This document shows, piece after piece, positions 34,030 to 45,609 of a DNA stretch of 64,000 nt. This DNA comes from Phocoena phocoena (lineage: Eukaryota; Chordata; Mammalia; Artiodactyla; Phocoenidae): contig NC_089222.1 in the NCBI RefSeq assembly GCF_963924675.1, forward strand, positions 111,987,316 to 112,051,315, given 5' to 3'. The first letter of the stretch is position 1. Each line of letters starts with the position of its first letter. The notes beneath the pieces are model-generated. The model made no database searches. It was not told where the DNA came from and worked only from the letters and a program-made list of their open reading frames with translations. A program made the translations under genes and the position numbers.

Positions 34030-37000
34030 ATGGGAATAGGAACACACATATCAATAATTACCTTAAATGTAAATGGACTAAATGCTCTCACCAAAAGACA
34101 CAGATTGGCTGAATGGATACAAAAACAAGACCCATATATATGCTGTCTACAACAGAACAATTTCAGACCTAGAGACACATATAGACTGAATATAAGGGGA
34201 TGGAAAAATATATTCCAAGCTACTGGAAACCAAAAGGAGCTGGAGTAGCAATTCTCATATCAGACCAAATAGACTTTAAAATAAAGACTATTACAAGAGA
34301 CAAAGAAGGACACTACATAATGATCAAGGGATCGATCCAAGAAGAAGATATAACAATTGTAAATATTTATGCACCCAACATAGGAGCACCTCAATACAAA
34401 AGGCAAATGCTAACAGCCATAAAAAGGGAAATCGACAATAACACATTCATAGTAGGGGACTTTAACACCCCACTTTCACCAATGGGAAGATCATCCAAAA
34501 TGAAAATAAATAAGGAAACACAAGCTTTAAATGATACATTAAACAAGATGGACTTAGTTGATATTTACAGGACATTCCATCCAAAAACAACAGAATACAC
34601 ATTTTTCTCAAGTGCTCATGGAACATTCTCCAGGATAGATCATATCTTGGGTCACAAATCAAGCGTTGGTAAATTTAAGAAAATTGAAATTGTATCAATT
34701 ATCTTTTCCAACCACAACGGTATGAGACTAGATAATCAATTACAGGAAAGGATCTGTAAAAAATACAAACACATGGAGGCTAAACAATACACTACTTAAT
34801 AACGAAGTGATCATTGAAGAAATCATAGAGGGAATCAAAAAATACCTAGAAACAAATGACAATGGAGACACAATGACCCGGACCTATGGGATGCAGCAAA
34901 AGCAGTTCTAAGAGGGAAGTTTATAGGAATATAATCCTACCTTAAGAAACAGGAAACATCTCGAATAAACAATCTAACCTTGCACCTAAAGCAATTAGAG
35001 AAAGAAGAACAAAAAAACCCCAAAAGTTAGCAGAATGAAAGAAATCATAAAGACGAGATCAGAAATAAATGAAAAAGAAATGAAGGAAACAATAGCAAAG
35101 ATCAGTAAAACTAAAAGCTGGTTCTTTGAGAAAATAAACAAAATTGATAAACCATTAGCCAGACTCATCAAGAAAAAAAGGGAGAAGACTCAAGTCAATT
35201 AGAAATGAAAAAGGAGAAGTTAACAACTGACACTGCAGAAATACAAAAGATCATTAGAGATTACAAGCAACTCTATGCCAATAAAATGGACAAACTGGAA
35301 GAAATGGACAAATTCTTAGAAATGCACAACCTGTCAAGACTGAATCAGGAAGAAATAGAAAATATGAACAGACCAATCACAAGGACTGAAATTGAAACTG
35401 TGATTAAAAATCTTCCAACAAGCAAAAGCTCAGGACCAGATGGCTTCACAGGCGTATTCTATCAAACATTTAGAGAAGAGCTAACACCTATCCTTCTCAA
35501 ACTCTTCCAAAATATATCGGAGGGAGGAACACTCCCAAACTTATTCTACGAAGCCACCATCACCCTGATACCAAAACCAGACAAGGATGTCACAAAGAAA
35601 GAAAACTACAGGCCAATATCACTGATGAACATAGATGCAAAAATCCTCAACAGAATACTAGCAAACAGAATCCAACAGCACATTAAAAGGATCATACACC
35701 ATGATCAAGTGGGGTTTATTCCAGGAATGCAAGAATTCTTCAATGTATGCAAATGAATCAACGTGATACATCATATTAACAAATTGAAGGAGAAAAACCA
35801 TATGATCATCTCAATAGATGCAGAGGAAACTTTCGACAAAATTCAACACCCATTTATGATAAAAACCCTGCAGAAAGTAGGCATAGAGGGAACTTTCCTC
35901 AACATTATAAAGGCCATATATGACAAACCCACCGCCAACATCGTCCTCAATTGTGAAAAACTGAAAGCATTTCCACTAAGATCAGGAACAAGACAAGGTT
36001 GCTCACTCTCACCACTCTTATTCAACATAGTTTTGGAAATTTTAGCCCCAGCAATAAGAGAAGAAAAGGAAATAAAAGGAATCCAAATCGGAAAAGAAGA
36101 AGTAAAGCTGTCACTCTTTGCAGATGACATGATACTATGCGTTGAGAATCCTAAAGATGCCACCAGAAAAGTACTAGAGCTAATCAATGAATTTGGTAAA
36201 ATAGCAGGATAGAAAATTAATGCACAGAAATCTCTGGCATTCCTATACACTAATGATGAAAAGTCTGAAAGTGAAATCAAGAAAACACTCCCATTTACCA
36301 TTGCAACAAAAAGAATAAAATATCTAGGGATGAACCTACCTAAGGAGACAAAAGACTTTTATGCAGAAAATTATAAGACACTGATGAAAGAAATTAAAGA
36401 TGATACAAATAGGTGGAGAGATATACCATGTTCTTGATTTGCAAGAATTAACATTGTGAAAATGACTCTACTACCCAAAGCAATCTACAGATTCAATACA
36501 ATCCCTATCAAACTACCACAGGCATTTTTCACATAACTAGAACAAAAAAATTTCACAATTTGTATGGAAACACAAAAGACCCCGAATAGCCAAAGCAATC
36601 TTGAGAACGAAAAATGGAGCTAGTGGAATCAGGCTCCTTGTCTCAGACTATACTACAAAGCTGCAGTAATCAAGACAGTATGGTACTGGCACAAAAACAG
36701 AAAGTTAGATCAATGGAACAGGATAGAAAGCCCATAGATAAACCCATGCACATATGGTCACCTTATCTTTGATAAAGGAGGGAGGAATGTACAGTGGAGA
36801 AAGGACAGCCTCTTCACTAAGTGTTGCTGGGAAAATTGGACCGGTACATGTAAAAGTATGAGATTCGATCACCCCCTAACACCATACACAAAAATAAGCT
36901 CAAAATGGATTAAAGAGCTAAATGTAAGGCCAGAAACTATCAAACTCTTAAAGGAAAACATAGGCAGAACACTCTATTACATAAATCACAGCAGGATCCT

Positions 37001-37837
37001 TTGTGACCCACCTCCTAGAAAAATGAAAATAAAAACAAAAATAAACAAATGGGACCTAATGAAACTTCAAAGCTTTTGCACAGCAAAGGAATCCATAAAG
37101 AAGACCAAAGGAGGACCCTCAGAATGGGCGAAAATATTTGCAAATGAAGCAACCGACAAAGGATAAATTTCCAAAATTTATAAGCAGCTCATGCAGCTCA
37201 ATAACAAAAATACCAACAACCCAATCCAAAAATGGGCAGAAGACCTAAATAGACATTTCTCCAAAGAAGATATATAGACTGCTAATAAACACATGAAAGA
37301 ATGCTCAACATCATTAATGATTAGAGAAATGCAAATCAAAACTACGAGATATCATCTCACACCAGTCAGAATGGCCATCATCAAAAAATCTAGAAACAAT
37401 AAATGCTGGAGAGGATGTGGAGAAAAAGGAACACTCTTGCAATGCTGGTGGGAATGTGAATTGGTACAGCCACTATGGAGAACAGTATGGAGGTTCCTTA
37501 AAAAACTAAAAATAGAACTACCATATGACCCAGCAATCCCACTACTGGGCATATATCCTGAGAAAACCATAATTCAAAAAGAGTCATGTACTAAAATGTT
37601 CATTGCAGCTCTATTTACAATAGCCCGGAGATGGAAACAACCTAAGTGTCCATCATCGGATGAATGGATAAAGAACATGTGGCACATATATACAATGGAA
37701 TATTACTAGCCATAAAAAGAAGGGAAGTTGAGCTATTTGTAATGAGGTGGGTAGACCTAGAGTCTGTCATACAGAGTGAAGTAAGTCAGAAAGAGAAAGA
37801 CAAATACTGTATGCTAACACATATATATGGAATTTAA
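34030..37837 (+). pseudogene. L1-B ORF2 (endonuclease / reverse transcriptase), broken
   Basis: About 1,269 codons long in nominal extent, as expected for L1 ORF2. The endonuclease domain runs from 34030 to about 34790. The usual catalytic Glu after CCLQ is Gln (CAG, 34153-34155). The domain keeps GDFNT and SRIDH, while the terminal SDH motif reads SNH. The RT domain keeps FADD (36117-36128). The C-terminal C-x3-C-x7-H-x4-C motif near 37400-37460 has Gln for the His. Disruptions: frameshift near 34230, many disruptions between 34800 and 35200, TGA at 35754-35756, TAG at 36210-36212, further stops and shifts around 36430-36660, and a lost base that creates TAG at 37707-37709. Starts 58 nt after ORF1. 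Confidence 0.92.
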
Positions 37838-38216
37838 GAAAAAAAAATGTCATGAAGAACCTAGGGGTAAGACAGGAATAAAGACACTGACCTACTAGAG
37901 AATGGACCTGAGGATATGGGGAGGGGGAAGGATAAGCTGTGACAAAGCGAGAGAGTGGCATGGACATATATACACTACCAAACGTAAAATAGATAGCTAG
38001 TGGGAAGCAGCCACATAGCACAGGGAGATCAGCTCGGTGCTTTGTGACCACCTAGAGGGGTGGGATAGGGAGGGTGGGAGGGAGGGAGACGCAAGAGGGA
38101 AGAGATATGGGAACATATGTATATGTATAACTGATTCACTTTGTTATAAAGCAGAAACTAACACACCGTTGTAAAGCAATTATACTCCAATAAAGATGTA
38201 AAAAAAAAAAAAAAAA
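37838..38216 (+). terminator. L1-B 3'UTR and polyadenylation signal
   Basis: Text from the ORF2 stop to the poly(A): gaagaacctaggggtaag, a G-rich patch (ggatatggggagggggaag, then gggtgggatagggagggtgg at about 38058-38077, as in many L1 3'UTRs), and gcaattatactccaataaagatgt just before about 16 A residues. The same 3'UTR ends the copy at 60.3-60.7 kb. Confidence 0.85.
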
Positions 38217-38228
38217 TGAATCTAGGCA

Positions 38229-40865
38229 TACAAATATCCAGGCATGCAAACTCTCTCTGAAGGCAGATAGTGGAGGTACTAGTGTGGAATTAGCTATTTC
38301 TGTACAAAACGTCACCCCAATATTTAGTTACTGGAAACAATGTGCATGTAAATCATGGTTTTATAGTTTGACAATTCAGGTGAGTTTTAGCTAGGCAGTT
38401 CTTCTGGTTTTGCCTGGGCCCTGTAACCTGCCTGTGTCCTCTTCTAGTTGGGTAGGCAGCTTTGCTGATTTCAGCTGGGCTCCCTCATAGTGGACCTCAG
38501 CTTTGACAATTAGGTTGACTTGGGGCCATTATTCTGCCTACCACAGATGGGTAGCAGTCCACTATTTTCTGTAAAATATTGGTATTTCCCCATTTCACAA
38601 CCCTTGCCACCAGGGCATGTTGCTTGTCTTGTCTAGTTTCATGGAGGGAAAAAAAAAAAGCTTTGAAAGGTGGAAGTGATAGACAGAGCTCAGTAGAGTT
38701 GGGAGAGATAACAGATGCTGTAGGTGCATTCCACATTCCCTTGGCTACTCCAGATGTCATTTACAGACAGAATGAAGACCCAGAGTTCAATTTGCAAGTG
38801 AGAGTGGCTTCAGTACCAGAAGGATGAGTTTGAAAACTTGCTTCAAGAACGTGTTTCTAGAGCAAGTCCAGGGTCCAATGGAAAGGTTTTATAGCAGTGC
38901 TCACAAAGATGGTACATGCAGATATAGGAGGTAGAGACAAGAGAAATCTTAAAGGGGTATGTGTATGGGGGCTGACCATAATGAGGCATGAAGAGGCTTT
39001 TAGTGTTTGTGGGAGTGATGGAAAGCAGCTATTCAAGAGTGACAGTCTGAATTTGTGGGCATGGACTGGAACAAAAAGTTAACGATATAACCTGCATTCA
39101 TAAGAATATGTAAGTACGTATTGGTTCCCTAATTCACCATTTATTATGTTTTAATTTGTTTTCCTCCAAGCCTCTCAATGTTCATCTGTAGGTGTAGTGC
39201 AGCTGAGATGTATAGTTTTCTTCGTACAACCTTCCTGGCACAGATCTTTCATTTTCATCAGTGGCTTAAGAATTGGTTTCAGTGGCATTCAAGGAGTGAC
39301 CATTTCTTCCTATTTTTGAAGCAGAATGAATGGTTTGTAAGAAGACTAAAATCTTTCTTTCTATACTAATAGCTGTATTTCACCTTCTATGTATTTACCT
39401 GTGGGATACTTTTTCTCATACCGGTATAAGAACAGCACATAATTGCCATGAGAAAGGCAAGTTTGACACTTTTGTTTGCGAGCAAATAAAACCTAAGTAT
39501 TGGAAAAAGAAAAACTTGGAGTTTTGATTAAGAAGTGGAGGGCTTTACGTGATACTCTAGTGCCTTGGGCTGGAGTTTCAAAAAGTTGGCAAGGGAATTG
39601 AATCCCCCAGAGCTCAGGCTTATGACGGCAAGAATAAAGCTATTTTTATCCTCTAGGCAACAGCTTTCCTCTGCTAGGTTTCCCAAGACTCATACAATGA
39701 GAGCATCCATCCCAAAATGATTAATGCAAATTTAGTAATTGTGCATATGGATCATTTCTCTTTCACCCATTTTATCTGTAATATGTGCCTTTCTCTCTAT
39801 GCAGGCATTGCTCATGTTTTGTGCCATTTACCTGTTGCTGGGGGCATGGAACAAATTACCTCTTTGTGTGAGGCTGTGGGAAGAAGAAATTATCACATTT
39901 GTGGCTGGCACCCACTACTAAGCCAAGCATGCAATTATTTGAATCATAATGATTGTATGCACAGAGTCAGATTTATCTTAGCTATCGGAAGGATAGTGTA
40001 TGAAGTCTGATACACAGCTGGACAGTATTCCAAAGGGGAGCTAGTTGGGAAGATATAGTCTCTCTTAAAGAAGATAAATATTTGGCAGTGAAGACGAATG
40101 TCTATAGAAGCCAATGAGGCCTCAGGGGTTCTGGCTTTTGTAAAATTTTAAGTGAAGTGAGTACAAGTGCAGGGTTTTGAATTGAGAACCCTGGGGAAGT
40201 TAATCACAAAAAGAAGTATTGTATTGCCAGTCTCACAGAGTGGACTCCCCCAAAGCACTTCACACAAGACCCTCAAACTTAATCAACCAACATGTCTCAG
40301 AGGTGTAAACTGGAAAGCCCCTTAGGCTTGTGATATCCCTTTCAAGTTTCTAGGAAGAATTGATGCCTGCCTAATAGGGCCTTTTTGGAAACCACTAGCT
40401 CCTTTTTAGAGGGTACCAATCAACCCGAGGCTCTCTTCCATCTGGGCTTTAAATCAACAGTGTAAGGTAGAGTAGACATAGTAAGGTATGAGCCTCCTCC
40501 ATAGAAGCCGTTTGCTGCTTAAACATCCCACTCCATGCTGGCACTCCCATTTATTAATCCTAGATGCTATGTGCTCACTCTACACTCTCCTGCCATGTTA
40601 TAACAGAATGTCTACCAAATTTCTCTTGTAAACCACAGGCTGTCAAGCAGATTTTCTGAAACATACATGATCTTTTAAGTGCCAGTAAATGGTGGTGGAT
40701 AAAAAAAAATGAATTTTCTGAATGGAGAATTGGAAGAAAACTGTACAAACAGCACATGGCTACTTATAAGTGCCACCAAAAGATGTTAGGCACAGAAACT
40801 ACAGTGATTTAGCGCATCCTTTTCTCAAATGCCGGGCAACTGAACTTTTTGAAAAGCAGTTGATT
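38229..40865. other. Mostly unassigned, worn repeat at 38280-38520
   Basis: From about 38280 to 38520 the text (gtacaaaacgtcaccccaat, atttagttactggaaacaat, ggttttatagtttgacaattcagg, agctaggcagttcttctgg, ttcagctgggctccctc) follows the familiar old mammalian pattern 'cccaaacttagtggcttaaaacaac ... tggctcagggtc', but the family is not named. The remaining 2.3 kb has no supported feature. Confidence 0.4.
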
Positions 40866-40880
40866 TGAAACCCCACTTTT

Positions 40881-41213
40881 AAAAAAAAATTAATTTTTAT
40901 TTTTGGCTGTTTTGGGTCTTTGTTGCTGCGTGTGGGCTTTCTCTAGTTGGGGCAAGCAGGGGCTACTCTTCTTTGTGGTGTGCAGGTTTCTCATTGCAGT
41001 GTTTTCTCTTTGTGGAGCACGGGCTCCAGGCGTGCAGGCTTCAGTAGTTGTGGCACATGGGCTCAGTAGTTGTGGCCTAGAGCGTAGGCCCAGTAGTGTG
41101 GCGCGTGAGCTTTGTTACTTTGTGGCATATAGGATCTTCCCAGACCAGGGCGTTAACCCGTGTCCCCTGCAGTGGCAGGAGGATTCTTAACCACTGCACC
41201 ACCAGGGAAACCC
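40881..41213 (-). mobile_element. CHR-type SINE, longer older form (SINE 3)
   Basis: A - strand, 330-bp copy with an AT-rich tail (aaaaattaatttttattttt) on the left and the head gcaccaccagggaaaccc on the right. Compared with the short SINEs in the window it carries an extra internal segment (about 40940-41000 and 41040-41110) with repeated ctcagtagttgtggc phrases. It is CpG-poor and more diverged, so older. Perfect flanking repeats tgaaaccccactttt at 40866-40880 and 41214-41228. Confidence 0.92.
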
Positions 41214-41228
41214 TGAAACCCCACTTTT

Positions 41229-44200
41229 AAGGAAGCTTGACTATAAGTCTCCTTTTCTTACTTTAGGATAAATTGAAATAATAATAGCAATGGCAATGAA
41301 ACACAACATACAAAAATAGAAAGTTTCAGTTGATAGGATTGTAGGGGAAAATTGCCAAAGGCATTAAAAAGAACAAAAATTACTTACTGTTCTGGGTAGA
41401 TCACCTTTCCTGGTTATCTGATTCTATCTGGTTCTGATCCTTTCATACTCTTTGAGCTATTTAGTAATGCAAATAATTCTTATCCATAGAGATGAAAGTG
41501 AATTTTGTCCAGTAGATTATTACCTCATGGATATTCATCAGATTTACATATATTTGCAAGTTTATTTTAGTATTCTTGATTGCCTTTATATGTGTGAGTT
41601 ATTTGAATTCTCCTTTGAACCAATTGTAACATTTTACTGGTTCCCTCATTAATTAATGAGGTAAAACAATATTTTGCACATGTTCATTTTATATTTCTAT
41701 GCAAGTTATACTGCCTTTAAAAAATATATCCTTTATTAACATTAATTCAGGGGATTCTTTTTTTTTAAAATTAATACTGAGAAGACCTTGTGATTTAAAA
41801 TGCTGTTCTCCAAAAGAAACCATAGGTACCCCACCCAATGGGAGAAAATGAATAAGGAATAAATTTGAAGAGTGACTTGAAAATAACACATGCTCATTAA
41901 TAAAACCAAAGTGCCTTTAATAGAAAAATGACGTGTTGCAGTTGTGTTTAGCATCAGCCTGATCTTGATGCTTAATCAAATGAGCATTCAGTAAATGAAA
42001 CCTTGGGAAAGTTCTCTTTAATTAAACTATAGCATTCAAGACTTCCTAAGTTATCTAAAGTTAACATACAACCTTCTCTACCTTTAAACCTTTATACACA
42101 CTGTACTTCAGTGAAACTAGGCTGCTTTCTGTTCCTAGAACATGTGAAATACTTTGCGAAAACCTTGGAATGCCCTCCATATTTATGTAGAAACATTACC
42201 CATCCTCTAGTACAGAGCTTCTCAACCTCTCTGTGATGAAGGACCAGTTTTTTTGGAAGTTTCTATTCAGTCATAGTCCAACATTGCAATATAAAAACAT
42301 AAATTGTTAGAAGTATGAAATAAATATAAAAAGACTTATACATTCATTATGATATTCAAAACACATTTTCAAATGGTTGTAAAAGTTTCTAAAGTCTTTG
42401 AATCTCTGTATTTATGTCTTCATAGATCAGTGACAAACATTTCCATGACCCAAGACAGTGGACCTCTGTTGGGTAAACAGCAGAGCATAATTTTCCTCAG
42501 AAATGCTATCTGATCCAATTATTTTTTCTGTGTATCTCTAAGGTGATCTAAATTTTATTTGAAAACAATGGTTCACTGTTGTTACTTCTATAATAATTGA
42601 TGCAATCCCTACTCTATTAGAGTTCTTCAGTAATTATAATTTCCCCTTGAGGACAACTCCAGCCCAAACTCCAGAACTAAATGTTCAAGTAAATATTGTT
42701 GAATTGCAATTTTCTTAAATCTCTTGTTGGAAATAGATTTTCAAAATTTATATTAAATGCCTATTGCCCCCATTTTTTCTGCAGCAGTTAATTATAACAG
42801 AAAGAAAGGCATGCCTCAAAGTCAGAGTCTTTGATGTACCTTCTACAAGAATGATTCCAAGTAAATTAAACATAAGAATTTGAATATCTATTATCATTAA
42901 CAGTATTCCCAAATTTATTGAACTCCTGCAACAGTCCTGCTGTGCCTGCCATTTCACGAACCAAGGTAGACATGACTTTTACTTTCATTCATCAAATGCT
43001 TATTTTACATCTCCCCCATTATCTAAGTTTGCCAAACTTAAGGCCTCATAGCCTTCTTGACCTGTTTTTAATCTCATTACCCATATTCAATTAGTTACCC
43101 ATCATTATGGATTCTATTAGTGTTTCTCACATCTGCACCTTCCCTTTCACCTTCATTGACTATACCTTGGTTCTGGGCATCATCTAAATTTAGAGTTGTG
43201 CAATAGCCTTCATGTATGTTTCATCATTACATAACACATACTAGGCTTTGCCTGTCTTTGGAGGATCTTGTCTTGTCAATTTAAAAAAAATTACTTATGA
43301 GAGTTCCAAAATAAACTCAACACCAATAACCTCAAAAAAGCCAAAATGAATTTTAGGGACCAGGTGGGATCATTTAAGCATAAAGGGAGTCAATCCCCTA
43401 TAGCAGCCCATTAATATGAGATATCTTAGTTCTCACAATGATGTAAGTTTATAATAAAATTGATGACCAAATAAAGGTAGAGATGTCTTATGTAAATACT
43501 CTCAGGAAAAACTTTACTTTTAGATGTAGAATCCCCTATAAGTAAACATATTATAAATATGAGAATAATCATAGCAATAATCTATTTGGTTACAGAATAC
43601 TGAGTTTGAAAAACAGTCAGTTGTGTTTCTAAATGTTGATGTTAAACACTCTGAAATCACTGTATAGAAGTTTCAGGATATAAAATATTTCATGTTTTAG
43701 AAGAATTGAATGGAAGTAACGACACTATACTAATCATTTTAATAGTGACACAAGATGTGAAAGCTTTTATATTGGCTGATTATTAAGTGATTCACAAGCC
43801 ATGTATATTTCCTGCAAATTTAAGAATGTTATAGAGTTGTAGGCCATAATTATTGGGAGCCTTTAATTTGTTATGAATGCCACTTTTGAATCCAGCTAGC
43901 CTTGTTTGCAGTATGTTTTGTGGAAGTTGTTAGAGCAGTATTGAGAAGGCGTCAAAGGTTATTTTTCTGACAGCTATCAGTAAGATATGTTAACCGGAGG
44001 ATAACATTCTTCTTTCAAGAATAGAATAAAGCTAATCAGATACCAAAGTCCATTATTTGATGAGAAGTAAACAAGTAACAATATCATAGCGGTCAAAATG
44101 AAATATAATCCTGTGAGAGGTTGTCTAGGAAAATGAAGAAACGTGAATATCAAAACAAATCTCTGAAATAAAATGAAAAGAACTAGCCTTTTCCTTTGGA

Positions 44201-44409
44201 CATACAATGGGTCAATTTTTTTACATAATTATATTAGGAACAATTTGGGAATTAAATTACAGGAGTTATAAAAATCAATGAAGTGACTATGCCATTCTAA
44301 AATAGAAGTTTCAAGTATTATTGACATATGCACACTGGGTAAATAAGTAATGGGATTGACACTTTATCTTAATTTAAAATATACTTGTTCCATTGATCTC
44401 AAACTTTTA
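41229..44409. other. Unassigned AT-rich sequence
   Basis: No gene or named repeat could be supported in this 3.2 kb. A possible worn DNA-transposon-like segment starts with tacagagcttctcaacctct at about 42211 and ends near 42485 (cagtggacctctgttgggt), but terminal inverted repeats do not match well. A T run sits at about 41757-41766. Confidence 0.35.
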
Positions 44410-44920
44410 AAATTTAGACTATATTTAAAACACAATAAATGCTTGCTGTTGTTGCTGGGGGATAGGCCAAGATGCTGTAAAAAGATTTCAGAATGTAAGA
44501 GCTCACAAAAGACAGGTATTTATTTCTCCCTCAGAGAACAACTGTTCCAAGTGACCTGAAGAAGATAAAAAGCAGATGCCTAGTTCCATTGTGCTCAGTT
44601 CAGCTTCACAATGCACTGTCACCTTGGTGCTATCTTCACTGCAGGCCAAAGCTGGCTAAAGTCCATCCTACAGCCTGTTGGAAGGGGAAAAGATCAGGAT
44701 ACAAAACAAGCAATTTTGTTATAAGAAAATGCCCAGGCAATTGTATGCCTGATTTCTGCTCATTTTTCATTGTAGGAACTTATCACATGATCCTAGTTAG
44801 TTGCAAGAGAGAATGGGAAATATAGTCCCTAGCCAGCCTCCTGTGAGCCTTATTAGAACTGGGTAAAGGAGCAGGAAGAAGGGGAAAGTAAATATTGGAG
44901 AATAATAATTATTTTTTACT
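44410..44920 (+). repeat. Ancient mammalian interspersed repeat
   Basis: An ordered series of phrases (tatttatttctccctcagag, atcttcactgcaggcc, ctacagcctgttggaagggg, gatttctgctcatttttcattg, aacttatcacatgatcc, ttagttgcaagagagaatggg, aaatatagtccctagcc, taaatattggagaataat) parallels a common old mammalian repeat whose text runs 'tttatttctctctcatg ... cctgcggaaagggg ... ttctgctcacattccattgg ... gctgcaagggaggctgggaaatgtagtc'. Family name not assigned. Confidence 0.55.
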
Positions 44921-45059
44921 GCATATGTATGTAATTAAAATTAACTATGAGTTTGAATTGAAAAAAAAAAAAGAATTCTTCTATCCTAATCCTACTGATA
45001 ATTTTTTTGTGTGCTTTTCAGATATTTTTATCCTGAAGTGGTTCAGAGCATGTCACCCC

Positions 45060-45438
45060 CTTTGGCATATTGAATTTTGAGCTGAAGTTACTTGAGGAAG
45101 AGCAGATACAGGAAGGGCTCTCTGACCTCCCTCTTTCCAGCTAAAAGCAGGTCATAACATTTCCCATGAGAAAGAGTACCTCTCTGTACCAGAAAGAGAA
45201 ATTCTTATCACCAGAGACTAGGAGTTAACACCAAATGGATCTGTACAAACAAACCCATTAAAATAACCCTTGTCTTCCATTACTTTTCCCCATATATTTC
45301 CTAGTCACTGTCCCATAATTTCCTGCCCCTAGCCCAAACCACTTTGTCTTGTTACATTTCCATAATTTATTATTCTTTGTTTCAAACATTATATAAGCTT
45401 TTGTGCCTGACAGCTCCTTTGGGTCTTAATTTTCCTTT
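45060..45438 (+). mobile_element. LTR, left part (split by L1-D)
   Basis: A sense-oriented LTR of an endogenous retrovirus: ccagagactaggagttaacacc, cccattaaaataacccttgtc, ctagtcactgtcccataattt, then a TATA-like box (ttatataagc, about 45390-45399) and gcctgacagctcctttggg as the start of the transcribed R. It is cut by L1-D at about 45439 and resumes at about 51591, where gctcctttctcattttcctttggaagacc continues the same text. The start is approximate. Confidence 0.65.
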
Positions 45439-45609
45439 TTTTTTTTAATTTTTGAATATATTTAATTTATTTTTTTATATAGCAGGTTATTATTAGTCAT
45501 CCATTTTATACACATCAGTGTATACATGTCAATCCCAAACTCCCAATTCATCACACCACCAACCCCACCTGCCACTGCTTTCCCCCCTTGGTGTCCATAC
45601 GATTGTTCT

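Larger units (their letters stand above)
30975..38216 (+). mobile_element. Full-length L1 (L1-B)
   Basis: A complete LINE-1 of about 7.2 kb: 5'UTR (30975-33096), ORF1 (33097-33971), a 58-nt spacer, ORF2 (34030-37837), 3'UTR, aataaag (38190-38196) and a poly(A) of about 16. Flanking repeats gaatctaggca at 30964-30974 and 38218-38228 bracket it, and the left junction (t/aagaa) fits an L1 endonuclease site. The 5'UTR keeps many CpGs that have decayed in the related copy at 53 kb, so this is the younger of the two. Both ORFs are broken, so it should not encode a working set of proteins. Confidence 0.97.

Noticed and set aside
35205..36212. A reverse-transcriptase gene, retron or other RT-based system
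   Set aside because: FADD and the flanking order are those of L1 ORF2, with 5'UTR, ORF1, 3'UTR, poly(A) and target duplications around it; the frame also has stops.
42211..42485. Possible small DNA transposon
   Set aside because: The start looks like a hAT-type end (cagagcttctcaac), but no matching inverted end or 8-bp duplication was found.
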